Assembly: GCA_947588675.1 (NCBI GenBank)
Contig: CANPYY010000002.1
Span: 56,934 to 120,933, forward strand
Direction of reading: 5' to 3'
DNA from: an uncultured Lachnospiraceae bacterium
GTDB taxonomy: Bacteria; Bacillota; Clostridia; Lachnospirales; Lachnospiraceae
Length of the DNA: 64,000 nucleotides
Shown piece by piece: positions 9,811 through 18,146 of the stretch (position 1 is its first letter; each line of letters opens with the position of its first letter). Position numbers and translations under genes: made by a program. Under the pieces are notes generated by a model. The model did no database searches. It saw only the letters and a list, made by a program, of their open reading frames with translations, and was not told the DNA's origin.

Positions 9811-9996
9811 ATGTCCTGTGATAACTGTAATACTGAGAAAAATGAATCAATTCAGTGTACAATAAACAATTGCGAGCATCACTGCCAGACTGCTGACTAT
9901 TGTTCATTGGACAAAATCCAGATTGGTACTCACGAAAGCAACCCTACCCAGATTGAATGTACTGACTGCGAATCATTCAAAATGAAAGCAGAATAA
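9811..9996 (+). CDS. DUF1540 domain protein
   Basis: A 61-residue, cysteine-rich cytoplasmic protein with eight Cys (C3, C6, C16, C21, C25, C31, C50, C53). The segment QCTINNCEHHCQTADYC followed by IQIG matches the DUF1540 pattern, and the C-terminal IECTDCESF fits relatives. The function is unknown; small DUF1540 proteins are widespread in spore-forming Clostridia and probably bind a metal. The strong site AAGGAGGTGA at 9797-9806 fixes the ATG at 9811. Confidence 0.85.
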   Translation: MSCDNCNTEKNESIQCTINNCEHHCQTADYCSLDKIQIGTHESNPTQIECTDCESFKMKAE

Positions 9997-10015
9997 TCAT
10001 TTTGAACCTGACAAA

Positions 10016-10050
10016 TATGGAGCGTCCGCACTCTACGGCAACGCTCCATA
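10016..10050. terminator. Hairpin between the DUF1540 and degV genes
   Basis: TATGGAGCGT and ACGCTCCATA pair around an inner CCG/CGG stem. It lies between convergent genes, as expected for a terminator, but neither side has a clear T run, so the assignment is only probable. Confidence 0.5.
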
Positions 10051-10071
10051 ATACATAACCAAATATTAAAA

Positions 10072-10953
10072 TTATTCTCTTTCATTTCCCCAGAAGAATA
10101 ACGCTACCGTACCCGGCCCGGTATGGCTTCCAATAGTAGTACCTATGTCGTTAATCAGCACTTCTTTAACTTTGGGAAACCATTTTGAAATAATCGCTGC
10201 CACTGCTTTGGCATCATCAATACATGCAGAATGCGATATATAACATTTATCAGAATAAAAAAGAAAATCCTGCGCATTCAGCGCCATTTGTTCTACTATA
10301 GCCTCAATAGCTCTTTTCTTCGTCCTTATTTTCATACGCGGTATAAGTTTACCCTCATTATCCACATTAAGAAGCGGACATATCCTAAGCGCACCGCCGA
10401 CAAACCCTGCCGTTTTTGATATTCTTCCGCCGCGCACATAATATTTTAAATCGGTAGAAAAAAACCAATGATGAACTCTAAGCCTGTTATCATTTGTCCA
10501 GTTGTACAATTCCTCTATTTCCATTCCTTCATCACGTAAATCCGCCATCTTATCTACAAGAAGACCATAACCTGACGATGCTCCGAGAGAATCAACCACA
10601 TATATCTTTCTTTCCGGATATTTCTCCTCCAGATTGTTCTTCGCAATCATTGCCGAATTTACCGTACCTGAAATTCCGGAGGACAAACTTACGTGGATTA
10701 AATCTTTACCCTGCGACAAAAAACTCTCAAAATGTTTTTCAAATTCATCTGCATTAATCTGTGACGTACGCGTCATCGCTCCGTTTTCCATAGCCTTATA
10801 AAAATCTTCAAACGAAATGGTTTCACCTAAATCATCATAATAAGGCTTTCCATCAAGTTCAAAATGAAAACAGATATATTTAATATCCCTGTCTTCAAAA
10901 TGTTTTTTTGATAAATCCGCAGTCGATGAGCAACTTATTATATAATTTTTCAT
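10072..10953 (-). CDS. DegV family fatty-acid-binding protein
   Basis: A 293-residue DegV protein. These bind a long-chain fatty acid (FakB role) and present it to the FakA kinase for phosphorylation and entry into phospholipid synthesis. The N-terminal CSSTADLS, the MTRTSQI segment and SLSSGISGTVNSA bind the carboxylate. The C-terminal domain carries YYVRGGRIS and ends GPGTVALFFWG, both typical. No fakA gene is in the window. The ATG at 10953 follows GGGAGGATTATT. Confidence 0.92.
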   Translation of the reverse strand: MKNYIISCSSTADLSKKHFEDRDIKYICFHFELDGKPYYDDLGETISFEDFYKAMENGAMTRTSQINADEFEKHFESFLSQGKDLIHVSLSSGISGTVNSAMIAKNNLEEKYPERKIYVVDSLGASSGYGLLVDKMADLRDEGMEIEELYNWTNDNRLRVHHWFFSTDLKYYVRGGRISKTAGFVGGALRICPLLNVDNEGKLIPRMKIRTKKRAIEAIVEQMALNAQDFLFYSDKCYISHSACIDDAKAVAAIISKWFPKVKEVLINDIGTTIGSHTGPGTVALFFWGNERE

Positions 10954-11153
10954 AATAATCCTCCCATATTTTTGATTGTAACATTAAGAAAATCATAAAT
11001 CAACCATATTAACTTTAATTTTACAAGCAACCCCATATTATCCGCCTTCGCCATACATTTTACAAAAATATACCCGATAGTTCCTTGTCCGCTTTTGTAG
11101 TTAATTATAAAATATTGTCAACAAAATAAATTATTTACGGAGGTACAATACAT

Positions 11154-11558
11154 ATGATTAATTCAAATGAACTTATCAATATGAATAGCGATGATGAAAA
11201 AGACATGAAGAAAATCAAAGAACTTGTATCACTTATAAGCGGAAACCGCGGCCGGGAATGTTACTATATATTGTGCTGCGCAGTTGAAATAGCGCTTGCA
11301 TATCAGCCTGCCGAACCTCAAATGAAACTTATATGTGTAGAAACCTCGAAAATAACAGGCAAAACAATACGGTCAATTGAAAAGTCTGTAAGCCGGGTTG
11401 CCGATGACATCTGGCGGCATGGCAACAGAGACGCCTTAAATAGAATTTTTAAAACTACTTTAACCCAAAAACCCAAACCAAAAAATCTTATCTGTTCTTT
11501 ATCAGAATATTTATGGATTAATACCGCTGCTTCTGCAATCAAAGACGATATTATCTGA
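11154..11558 (+). CDS. Stand-alone Spo0A-C-like DNA-binding protein
   Basis: A 134-residue protein without a receiver domain. Residues about 30-125 resemble the C-terminal effector domain of Spo0A: a helical region (YYILCCAVEIALAYQ), a segment where Spo0A has the ITKxLYPxIA helix (MKLICVETSKITGKTI), and a recognition-helix-like RSIEKSVSRVADDIWRHG followed by NRIF. In Spo0A this domain binds TGNCGAA boxes and contacts sigma factors. Lacking the phospho-acceptor, it cannot be phosphorylated in the same way, so it may act constitutively or by level. A strong site (ACGGAGGTACAATACAT) precedes the ATG. Target genes are unknown; see the repeated TTTTGACA motif nearby. Confidence 0.75.
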   Translation: MINSNELINMNSDDEKDMKKIKELVSLISGNRGRECYYILCCAVEIALAYQPAEPQMKLICVETSKITGKTIRSIEKSVSRVADDIWRHGNRDALNRIFKTTLTQKPKPKNLICSLSEYLWINTAASAIKDDII

Positions 11559-11596
11559 ATTTCAACAGTTTTTATATTATATAATTTATGCTAACT

Positions 11597-11634
11597 AAAA
11601 GAGCTTTTGTCATATCATAAACAAAAGCTCTTTG
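11597..11634. terminator. Bidirectional terminator
   Basis: AAAGAGCTTTTGT (11598-11610) and ACAAAAGCTCTTT (11621-11633) form a perfect 13-bp stem with a 10-base loop, with A and T runs at its ends. It serves both the Spo0A-C-like gene and the convergent small gene. Confidence 0.85.
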
Positions 11635-11666
11635 TAATATATCATTTATCTTTATAGTGTATTTAG

Positions 11667-11807
11667 TTATTCCTTTCCAAAAAGTTCGTCCCAAAGCAAA
11701 TCAGTACCATCACCCATTGTAAAATCCATAAGGCTGCTGGCTGTGATAATATCTTCATTCTCGAACATCACTATCGAAACTTCGGGAATGCTGTATTCCT
11801 TTTTCAT
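11667..11807 (-). CDS. 46-residue peptide of the Clostridia 'PEV..FE.EDIITAS' type, possible RiPP precursor
   Basis: This short gene encodes 46 residues starting MKKEYSIPEVSIVMFENEDI, then ITASSLMDF, and ending in an acidic core with WDELFGKE. The pattern of a basic start, a Pro-Glu, a 'V.FE.EDIITAS' stretch and a short variable tail is familiar from many tiny uncharacterised Clostridia proteins, some near secretion or peptide-modification genes. No modification enzyme is adjacent here. The ATG at 11807 follows AAAGGA at 9 bases; an in-frame ATG at 11813 is possible. The function is unknown, and 'RiPP precursor' is only a guess from composition. Confidence 0.55.
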   Translation of the reverse strand: MKKEYSIPEVSIVMFENEDIITASSLMDFTMGDGTDLLWDELFGKE

Positions 11808-11844
11808 CAACATCCATCCTTTCCTAAAATTACACATTTTAATT

Positions 11845-12064
11845 TTATTACGATAGATGGTTGATAATTTTGACATTATTATTATACAAAACTCTTTATA
11901 TATTGTCAATAACTTCTTTACATTCTACGCCAAAAACAGGGTTTAAATAAATTGCGACGCCAAAATAATAAAAAATAATAAATATAAGTAAAAAAATACT
12001 GGAAATTAATTTTATTATATGGTAATATAATTCTATTATAGATAGTTGATTGAAAATTTTGACA
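11845..12064. repeat. Two copies of a ~31-bp motif ending in AATTTTGACA
   Basis: Copy 1 (11845-11875) and copy 2 (12033-12064) share, with small gaps, TATTA..ATAGAT.GTTGAT and then AATTTTGACA. They lie in the divergent gap between the 46-residue peptide gene and the CBM-like gene, in the same orientation. The TGTCAAA on the other strand differs by one base from the Spo0A box TGTCGAA. A shared operator is plausible but unproven. The rest of this 350-base gap is AT-rich, with nothing else I recognise. Confidence 0.4.
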
Positions 12065-12156
12065 AGAACAACGAAAAACAAGATTTTATATGTTGAGGAA
12101 ACGGAACACATATTATGTTATGTGTTATACGTTTTATCGATTGGAGGGAAAAAAGA

Positions 12157-13611
12157 ATGTTTATTTCAAAAAATGGGAAAAGGCTTATGGCATATATAAT
12201 GTCTATGGCTATTTTATTGTCCGGCCTTATCTATGCGCCTAAAACTGCAGATGCAGCAGGCGGCGAACCAACTGTTACAGTACTTGGGGCAACATTAAGA
12301 CTGTCAGGCACGGACGATAACAAAAATGGATATCAATCAATGAGAATAGGAATTAAGGTGGCTAATGCTGAAAATGCTAAATCATGTTCCATTAAGCTTG
12401 CTTTAGGCAATAAAAGTTACATTGTATCTACTAAAGAAGTTGGCGAAACCGTTGCCGGCGGTGAAGTAAAAACTCAGATGACAAACTTGTGTGAAAAAGG
12501 TTCTGATTACGTGACATATGCTGTTGTAATCAAAAAGATTCCAAAGGATTCCTTTTATGAACAGGTTCATATCACGGGATATGCTGACGCTATCGAATCC
12601 GAATCTGAAGTTTCTTCTACTCCTGAAGCAAGAAACGTTATGGGTGTCGTAAACGCTTTACAGGAAAAATATCCTGAACTTGGTATTCATATAAACGATG
12701 AAGGAACATTGTGTAAGACAGGTGACGTTATACTTGCAGCCGAAGATTTGGACGGTTATTCCGATAAACCTGCTGGAGATGAAATAGAAAATGTTGATTT
12801 AAGTAATTTTAAACATGCTGATGATAATAACAATTGTACCGTAAAATATAATGACAATGATTTAATCTTTCCTTCAGATAATTTAGGCTGGATTAATATC
12901 CCATTATCAAAAAGCGTTGCAACAGGAAAATCAATTATAATAAAAATTGAAGGTAACGTTGGTGAACAATCTAACGGTTTTCGCTGTTGGCCTTCTCAAG
13001 GAGCAGATGGAAATGTAGTCGATAATCCTAATTTATTTACACATGAGGCAAAAGGTGACTTTTCTCGTGAAGAAACATTCATGATAACTCATGATTCTGC
13101 TAATTCTATTTGTATAAAGGGAAAAGACTATCTAAACCCAGATGTTAAAGATATAACTATAAAATCCATTACTATAACTTATTTGGGCATTGATAAAGCT
13201 CCTGTAGAACCGGGTTTGGTTGACCTATCAACTTTTGATGCTAATAATAATGCTTCAGCAAGCTACGATTCCGCTACCGGTTATGTAAATATTGAAAATG
13301 ATAATGTCAATCAATATAGTTTTAAATTACCAATAACAGCAACTACAGGTGATAAAGTAAATGTAACCGTCACCGGTTCTTATGAAGGAACAAAAGCTCT
13401 TAGGTGCTGGATTGCCAAATCAGGTAATGTATGGACCAATGTAACGGATGGCACTCCGGAACTTCCTAATACATCCGGAAATTTTGAATCAAAACTTACT
13501 CTTACATTAACTGATGAGGGAGGGTTTATTTGTCTAAAAGCATATAATGGTAATGCCCTTGATGGAAAACTTGTAATCAAAAAGATTAAAGTTGAAAAGG
13601 CAACAAACTAA
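12157..13611 (+). CDS. Secreted protein with two tandem CBM-like repeats
   Basis: A 484-residue exported protein. A signal peptide (about residues 1-33, ending near TADAA) is followed by a beta-rich domain (about 38-190) and two related repeats of ~125 residues starting VDLSNF and VDLSTF. Each repeat has a buried-looking FRCW or LRCW segment, GxxxSxxTxxxT strands, and an Ile-Lys-Lys-Ile closing strand, a jelly-roll-like arrangement typical of carbohydrate-binding modules. No catalytic motif is visible. I recognise no named family; a glycan-binding adhesin or non-catalytic surface binder is the most likely reading. The ATG at 12157 follows TGGAGGG; the upstream in-frame ATG at 12115 lacks a site. 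A strong terminator follows. Confidence 0.7.
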   Translation: MFISKNGKRLMAYIMSMAILLSGLIYAPKTADAAGGEPTVTVLGATLRLSGTDDNKNGYQSMRIGIKVANAENAKSCSIKLALGNKSYIVSTKEVGETVAGGEVKTQMTNLCEKGSDYVTYAVVIKKIPKDSFYEQVHITGYADAIESESEVSSTPEARNVMGVVNALQEKYPELGIHINDEGTLCKTGDVILAAEDLDGYSDKPAGDEIENVDLSNFKHADDNNNCTVKYNDNDLIFPSDNLGWINIPLSKSVATGKSIIIKIEGNVGEQSNGFRCWPSQGADGNVVDNPNLFTHEAKGDFSREETFMITHDSANSICIKGKDYLNPDVKDITIKSITITYLGIDKAPVEPGLVDLSTFDANNNASASYDSATGYVNIENDNVNQYSFKLPITATTGDKVNVTVTGSYEGTKALRCWIAKSGNVWTNVTDGTPELPNTSGNFESKLTLTLTDEGGFICLKAYNGNALDGKLVIKKIKVEKATN

Positions 13612-13636
13612 TATAAATTACATTTAAAATAACCTC

Positions 13637-13682
13637 TAAAAAACATCCCTTTATGGATTTTCCATACAAGGGATGTTTTTAT
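13637..13682. terminator. Strong bidirectional terminator
   Basis: AAAAACATCCCTT-TATGG and CCATA-CAAGGGATGTTTTT form a long stem with an ATTTT loop. It separates the secreted protein gene from the convergent restriction-modification operon. Confidence 0.92.
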
Positions 13683-13689
13683 ACTGTAT

Positions 13690-14616
13690 TTAAATTTTAT
13701 CGCTATATGGCAACGATTTAATATACCTCTCCATATACTCAAAATCCGGACTGCCATCTTTCCCGGCAGGTAATTTTATTATAGTTTTTTCCATTTTTTC
13801 CAATGTCCATTTTCTGCCATAACCAAAACGGTATTTATTCGCTTTTATAATTGTAACAATAAACATTGCAATATATTTATTCATCTTCCAAAAATCTTTT
13901 GCATATAACACATTAACATCATCGGACGCCCAAAATGGCTCTGATTGATAATATGCTTCACCTACGCTCCCATTATAATTAACAGTAATACAATTTGGTT
14001 CCCAATAATAATCTGCATCTATTTTTTCACGCACTCCATTATTATCCCTGATTGCTCCCAGAAAATTTAATTGTCCCGGAATCATATCTGCCTTTGTCAA
14101 CCTGATTCCTTTTGAAAAATCAAACAAATATTCCATAGAAAATTCTTTCCATGTACCAGTATCCAACGATATATCATTAAAACCGATTTCTGTATCAATT
14201 GGCGTAATATTCATTTTATTAACCCACTCAGGCACTTCATTTGCAAGTTCAATACTACGCAAAGTTTTGTCTGCCTGTCTGCCATAATTAAACCTGTACG
14301 CATTCTTCTGAATACATAAACAATAGTATAATTTTTCTTGTTTTGTCATTGTTTTTTTAGGTATCAGTACGGCAGTCTGATGAGCGACATAACATGGTTC
14401 GGGTTGAAGATGAGCCATTAAAACAGAACCTTTCAGGGGAACCGTTATAACCCCGGCAGGATATTTTTTTACCCCTTCATATTCCTCAACCTTTGCGACC
14501 ACTCCGTTATTTTTATCCTGAGAACTTACAAAATTAATTCCGTTTTTATCAGGTATCATATCTGCAAATACCAAAGTTTTTGGATATTCAATTTCAAACA
14601 AATCATCTAATTTCAT
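13690..14616 (-). CDS. Specificity (S) subunit of a BcgI-like restriction-modification system
   Basis: A 308-residue protein with two target-recognition halves of the HsdS/BcgI-B kind. Each half has a WKEF- or DDLF-type start (LDDLFEIEYPK; TWKEFSMEYLFDFSKG) and a closing arm with a repeated YRF.YGR segment (AYRFNYGRQADKTL; KYRFGYGRKWTLEKM). The second is followed by the IIKLP motif seen at the end of HsdS repeats. It sets the DNA sequence recognised by the methylase-nuclease partner. I chose the ATG at 14616 with GGTGAT upstream; this overlaps the partner gene by 14 bases, so translation is likely coupled. The recognition sequence cannot be read from the protein. Confidence 0.85.
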   Translation of the reverse strand: MKLDDLFEIEYPKTLVFADMIPDKNGINFVSSQDKNNGVVAKVEEYEGVKKYPAGVITVPLKGSVLMAHLQPEPCYVAHQTAVLIPKKTMTKQEKLYYCLCIQKNAYRFNYGRQADKTLRSIELANEVPEWVNKMNITPIDTEIGFNDISLDTGTWKEFSMEYLFDFSKGIRLTKADMIPGQLNFLGAIRDNNGVREKIDADYYWEPNCITVNYNGSVGEAYYQSEPFWASDDVNVLYAKDFWKMNKYIAMFIVTIIKANKYRFGYGRKWTLEKMEKTIIKLPAGKDGSPDFEYMERYIKSLPYSDKI

Positions 14617-16471
14617 CTTTATCACCACTTTTAACAAGGTAAGCTAAATAATCATTTATCGTTTGTTGGAAATCTTCCTGAGTAAGACTTGTATAATCAG
14701 TCTGCATGTATGCCTCACAAAGCCATTCATCTTTATAACTAACACAATGTCTTGCCGACAATCCATCAACAACATCTCTGTTCCTGTATAATTTTAACCA
14801 TTCTCTTTCAATACTCTCCCATTTTCCCAATGCATCTATTCTTCCTAATTTTTTTCGTTTGACAAACCCATCATCTTTACAATATCCAAAAAATGTTTCC
14901 CTGGTGCTGTCATGAGGCGTATGCGCTTCCCAAACCATAACACATACATTAGTGCCGGTAGGATAAAAAATATCATCAGGCATAGAAAAAACAGCTTTTA
15001 ATGTATTTTTCTCCATCAGACGTTCCCTAATTTCCTTATATTTTGTTCCTATTGCACAACTCATCGGAACTACTACTACTCCAATACCTCCTACAGTTAA
15101 AATATCCAGCAAATGTTCTACAAATTCCAATTCAACAACATCTTTTTGCGAATAAGGTGGATTTATCAATCCGATATTAATATTCTTCTCCCTAAGTTCG
15201 TCAGTAATATCTCTGTTAAAGCAATCCCCTTTAAATATATTTGACTTTCCATCTTTTCGGATAATCATATTTGCAATTGCCAATGTATAAAGTCCATCAT
15301 CAAACTCCACGCCATATAAACCGTTTTTGCGAATATTTTCAATTTCATCGGGATTTGCTCCTTTAAACATCTTGCTCATGGCCGTTACCAAAAATGAACC
15401 TGAACCACAGCATATATCCACTACCCTGCTATTTTTATTTACATCAGCCAAATCACACATAAATTCTGTTAAATGTTGTGGAGTTAATACTATTCCTAAT
15501 CCGCTGCCGTCTCCACCAGAATATTTTATAAATTCATGATAAAAAACACCTAATGCATCAACTGTACTGTCAGCATAATCCATCATTGGTTTGATCTTCA
15601 TTTCTAATTGTTCAATATACCAGGTAATTGACTTAGAATGTCCAAGTGGTATTTCTGCAAACTTAGTATTATCCTGCAGTGTACTAAATACTTGCTTTAT
15701 ATAACTTATCCGGCTGCTTTTGATATCGCTTTCTTTTAATACGTTTTCAATAGCATTTTGAATATTTTGCATAACTAACTTATATGATGTTAACGAAGAA
15801 TAGCTTTTTGAAAAATCTTCATCGTTCAATGCAATTAAAATTCCAGCAATAAAAATCGGTTTATGTGATTCAGTTACTTTTATCTCTCTTAACGAATTAT
15901 GCATATCAATAGCCATATTTCTTATTTCATCTAAAGAATATGCTTTTTTCAGTTTATTTCCCCTGACTAATTCAATGTAATTTTGTGGCTCAAGAATGAT
16001 ATCTTTTGCTTTCTCCAATACAGTATACATTTCCTGATTTTTAGCCCAATAAAAAGCATCCGCTTTTATATTGTCCGCATTAGTTCCGCTAACAGCCAGC
16101 GCCACAACATTGTACTCCTGTTTTAAAAATTTTGCATAATATAATGCTCCATCTACCGCATAAACACTTGGTCTGTTAAATTTTTCACTGCAATGCTTTT
16201 TAACTGTATTTTTACATTCAACAACAATAACAGTATTTATATCATCATTAAAAGTAATTACATATTCTGGCTTTGCTTTACCCTTTCCGCCTTTAGAAAA
16301 ATCTTCCAAATCACATTCCCTGGGTTTTCCTCCTGCTTTTTTCAGAAGCTGTTCTATTTTATCAACACTTGAAACATCACCTTGCGGAAAAACATAACCA
16401 AACTTATTTTCTCCAACAACACATTTCATTTCCCTTAATGTTATACTTTCTGTATATTGTTCAACAGCCAT
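14603..16471 (-). CDS. Fused nuclease-methyltransferase subunit of a BcgI-like system
   Basis: A 622-residue restriction-methylation fusion. The N-terminal part carries a PD-(D/E)xK nuclease core (P68-E69 ... E85-C-K87, in IVVECKN). A helical linker follows, then an N6-adenine methyltransferase: LTPQHLTEFM, motif I DICCGSGSF (352-360) and motif IV NPPY (437-440). With the separate S subunit directly downstream and overlapping, this is the layout of type IIB/BcgI enzymes, which cut on both sides of a bipartite site. No separate HsdR gene is present. The start follows GGAGGAAAACATA. Strong terminator on the far side and lone position suggest an acquired defence module. Confidence 0.9.
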   Translation of the reverse strand: MAVEQYTESITLREMKCVVGENKFGYVFPQGDVSSVDKIEQLLKKAGGKPRECDLEDFSKGGKGKAKPEYVITFNDDINTVIVVECKNTVKKHCSEKFNRPSVYAVDGALYYAKFLKQEYNVVALAVSGTNADNIKADAFYWAKNQEMYTVLEKAKDIILEPQNYIELVRGNKLKKAYSLDEIRNMAIDMHNSLREIKVTESHKPIFIAGILIALNDEDFSKSYSSLTSYKLVMQNIQNAIENVLKESDIKSSRISYIKQVFSTLQDNTKFAEIPLGHSKSITWYIEQLEMKIKPMMDYADSTVDALGVFYHEFIKYSGGDGSGLGIVLTPQHLTEFMCDLADVNKNSRVVDICCGSGSFLVTAMSKMFKGANPDEIENIRKNGLYGVEFDDGLYTLAIANMIIRKDGKSNIFKGDCFNRDITDELREKNINIGLINPPYSQKDVVELEFVEHLLDILTVGGIGVVVVPMSCAIGTKYKEIRERLMEKNTLKAVFSMPDDIFYPTGTNVCVMVWEAHTPHDSTRETFFGYCKDDGFVKRKKLGRIDALGKWESIEREWLKLYRNRDVVDGLSARHCVSYKDEWLCEAYMQTDYTSLTQEDFQQTINDYLAYLVKSGDKDEIR

Positions 16472-16604
16472 TATGTTTTCCTCCGTTTACCTGTTTATAA
16501 CATATCATCATTGCAAACATTTGTTCTAATTTAATTATACTATTTCATCCTCCAAAGTCAAGATAAAAACCGCTATTTTTTTAATTTTCAAGCTTAACAT
16601 AAAC

Positions 16605-18014
16605 TTATTTATATTTCCCCCTCAGCATCATTTTAACCGTACTTAACGCCTCGTTAAGACCTTCCATATCAATATTGGAATAATTAAGTATAAACTGATG
16701 TCTGTCTTCAAAATACGGTGTATGGTAAAAAGAGGTCAGGGCATTAAGTCGGATTTTTTTATCCATAAGCCGTTTTTCCAAATCTCTATCTTTAAGTTTG
16801 GTACTAAACTCTAAAAGGAAATGAAGTCCCGAGTCATTTTCAATAACTTTACATTCGCTTTCGTCAAAACAGGAATTAATACACTCCAGTATCTTCTGTC
16901 TTTTCCGCACATAATAAAGCCTCATTCTATTTATATGTTTTTCAAAATACCCCTGCTTTATAAATTCAGCCAGCGTATATTGCTCAAATGTTGGAACCGT
17001 ACATGAATAAAACGATAATTTCTCATAAAAATGTTCCGCAAGATGCCCGGGTAATACCATATAACTTATTCGTATTGCGGGCGTAAGCGATTTTGAAAAA
17101 GTATTCATATATATCACCCTGCCACACGCATCAATACTCTGAAGCGTTGGAACCGGTCTTCCGTTAAGCCTGAATTCACTGTCATAATCGTCCTCTATAA
17201 TATATCTTCCTTCTTCTTTATTTGCCCATGCAAGTATTTCATATCTCCTGCTTACCGGCATGGTAATGCCCGTCGGAAAATGATGTGTCGGACTTATATG
17301 GGCGATATCTGCTTTCACCATTGAAAGCTCGTCTACACAAACTCCTTTTTCGTCCATATTGGCATATCTGCATTCTATACCGTTACTGTTATATATCTGG
17401 GCAATTTTTTTATATCCGGGATTCTCCACGCAATATATTTTATCCTTACCAAACAGCTTAATTAAAAGCTCATAAAGGTATTCGGTACCTGCTCCGACTA
17501 TAATCTGAGCCGGCTCTACATTCATTCCTCGAAAAGAAGCCAGATGACCTGCAATGGCTTCACGCAGCAATAAAACTCCCCTGTACGACGGAACTTTCAA
17601 TAGCTCGCTCTTATTATAAGACATATTTTCACGCATAAGTTTGGCCCATATTGAAAACGGAAAGTTCTCGGGATTCGTATAATTGGATGAAAAATCATAT
17701 ATTTTCTCCGTTTCCAAATCCGGTTCTTTTATGTCATGCTGAATCAAAACCGGTTTTTTAATATTTACCATCTGTGATATTTCAGAAACATAATATCCCT
17801 TTTTTGGTATGGCATATATATATCCTTCCCCCATCAACTGGTCATAAGCGTTTTCAACAGTAATGGTACTAATACCAAGATTTTTTGCCAGAGTCCTTTT
17901 TGACGGCATCTTTTCATTTATTCCCAATTTTCCGCTGTTAATATCAGCTTTTATACATTTATAAAGATGTTTATACAGAGCTCCTTCTACATTTGTAAAG
18001 TCATATGTAAGCAT
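16605..18014 (-). CDS. pdxR: MocR/PdxR-type regulator of vitamin B6 synthesis
   Basis: A 469-residue fusion of a GntR winged helix (about residues 8-75, with MPSKRTLAKNLGISTITVENAYDQL and EGYIYAIPKKGYYVSE) to a type I aminotransferase-like domain. The PLP-binding features are IEDDYDSEFR and the lysine in NTFSKSLTPAIRISY. Such regulators sense PLP and control pdxST, which is exactly the divergent neighbour. The ATG at 18014 follows AAGGGGATAAAA and gives the expected N-terminus. A longer in-frame form could start at 18113, but its extra 33 residues do not look like the family. Confidence 0.92.
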   Translation of the reverse strand: MLTYDFTNVEGALYKHLYKCIKADINSGKLGINEKMPSKRTLAKNLGISTITVENAYDQLMGEGYIYAIPKKGYYVSEISQMVNIKKPVLIQHDIKEPDLETEKIYDFSSNYTNPENFPFSIWAKLMRENMSYNKSELLKVPSYRGVLLLREAIAGHLASFRGMNVEPAQIIVGAGTEYLYELLIKLFGKDKIYCVENPGYKKIAQIYNSNGIECRYANMDEKGVCVDELSMVKADIAHISPTHHFPTGITMPVSRRYEILAWANKEEGRYIIEDDYDSEFRLNGRPVPTLQSIDACGRVIYMNTFSKSLTPAIRISYMVLPGHLAEHFYEKLSFYSCTVPTFEQYTLAEFIKQGYFEKHINRMRLYYVRKRQKILECINSCFDESECKVIENDSGLHFLLEFSTKLKDRDLEKRLMDKKIRLNALTSFYHTPYFEDRHQFILNYSNIDMEGLNEALSTVKMMLRGKYK

Positions 18015-18028
18015 TTTTATCCCCTTTT

Positions 18029-18054
18029 CATCAAATATTTTCATCAAATATTGG
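18029..18054. promoter_or_regulatory. Tandem 13-bp direct repeat in the pdxR-pdxS gap
   Basis: CATCAAATATTTT (18029-18041) is followed at once by CATCAAATATTGG (18042-18054), 11 of 13 bases identical. PdxR-type regulators are known to bind direct repeats between pdxR and pdxST, so this is a candidate operator; it sits just upstream of the pdxR start. Confidence 0.5.
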
Positions 18055-18146
18055 CATGTAAAATATAATGAATGTGAATATTTTTTTATATCCAGTTTAG
18101 GTATATCATACAAATATCAAAAATGCAAGATAAGGAGTAAAAATTT

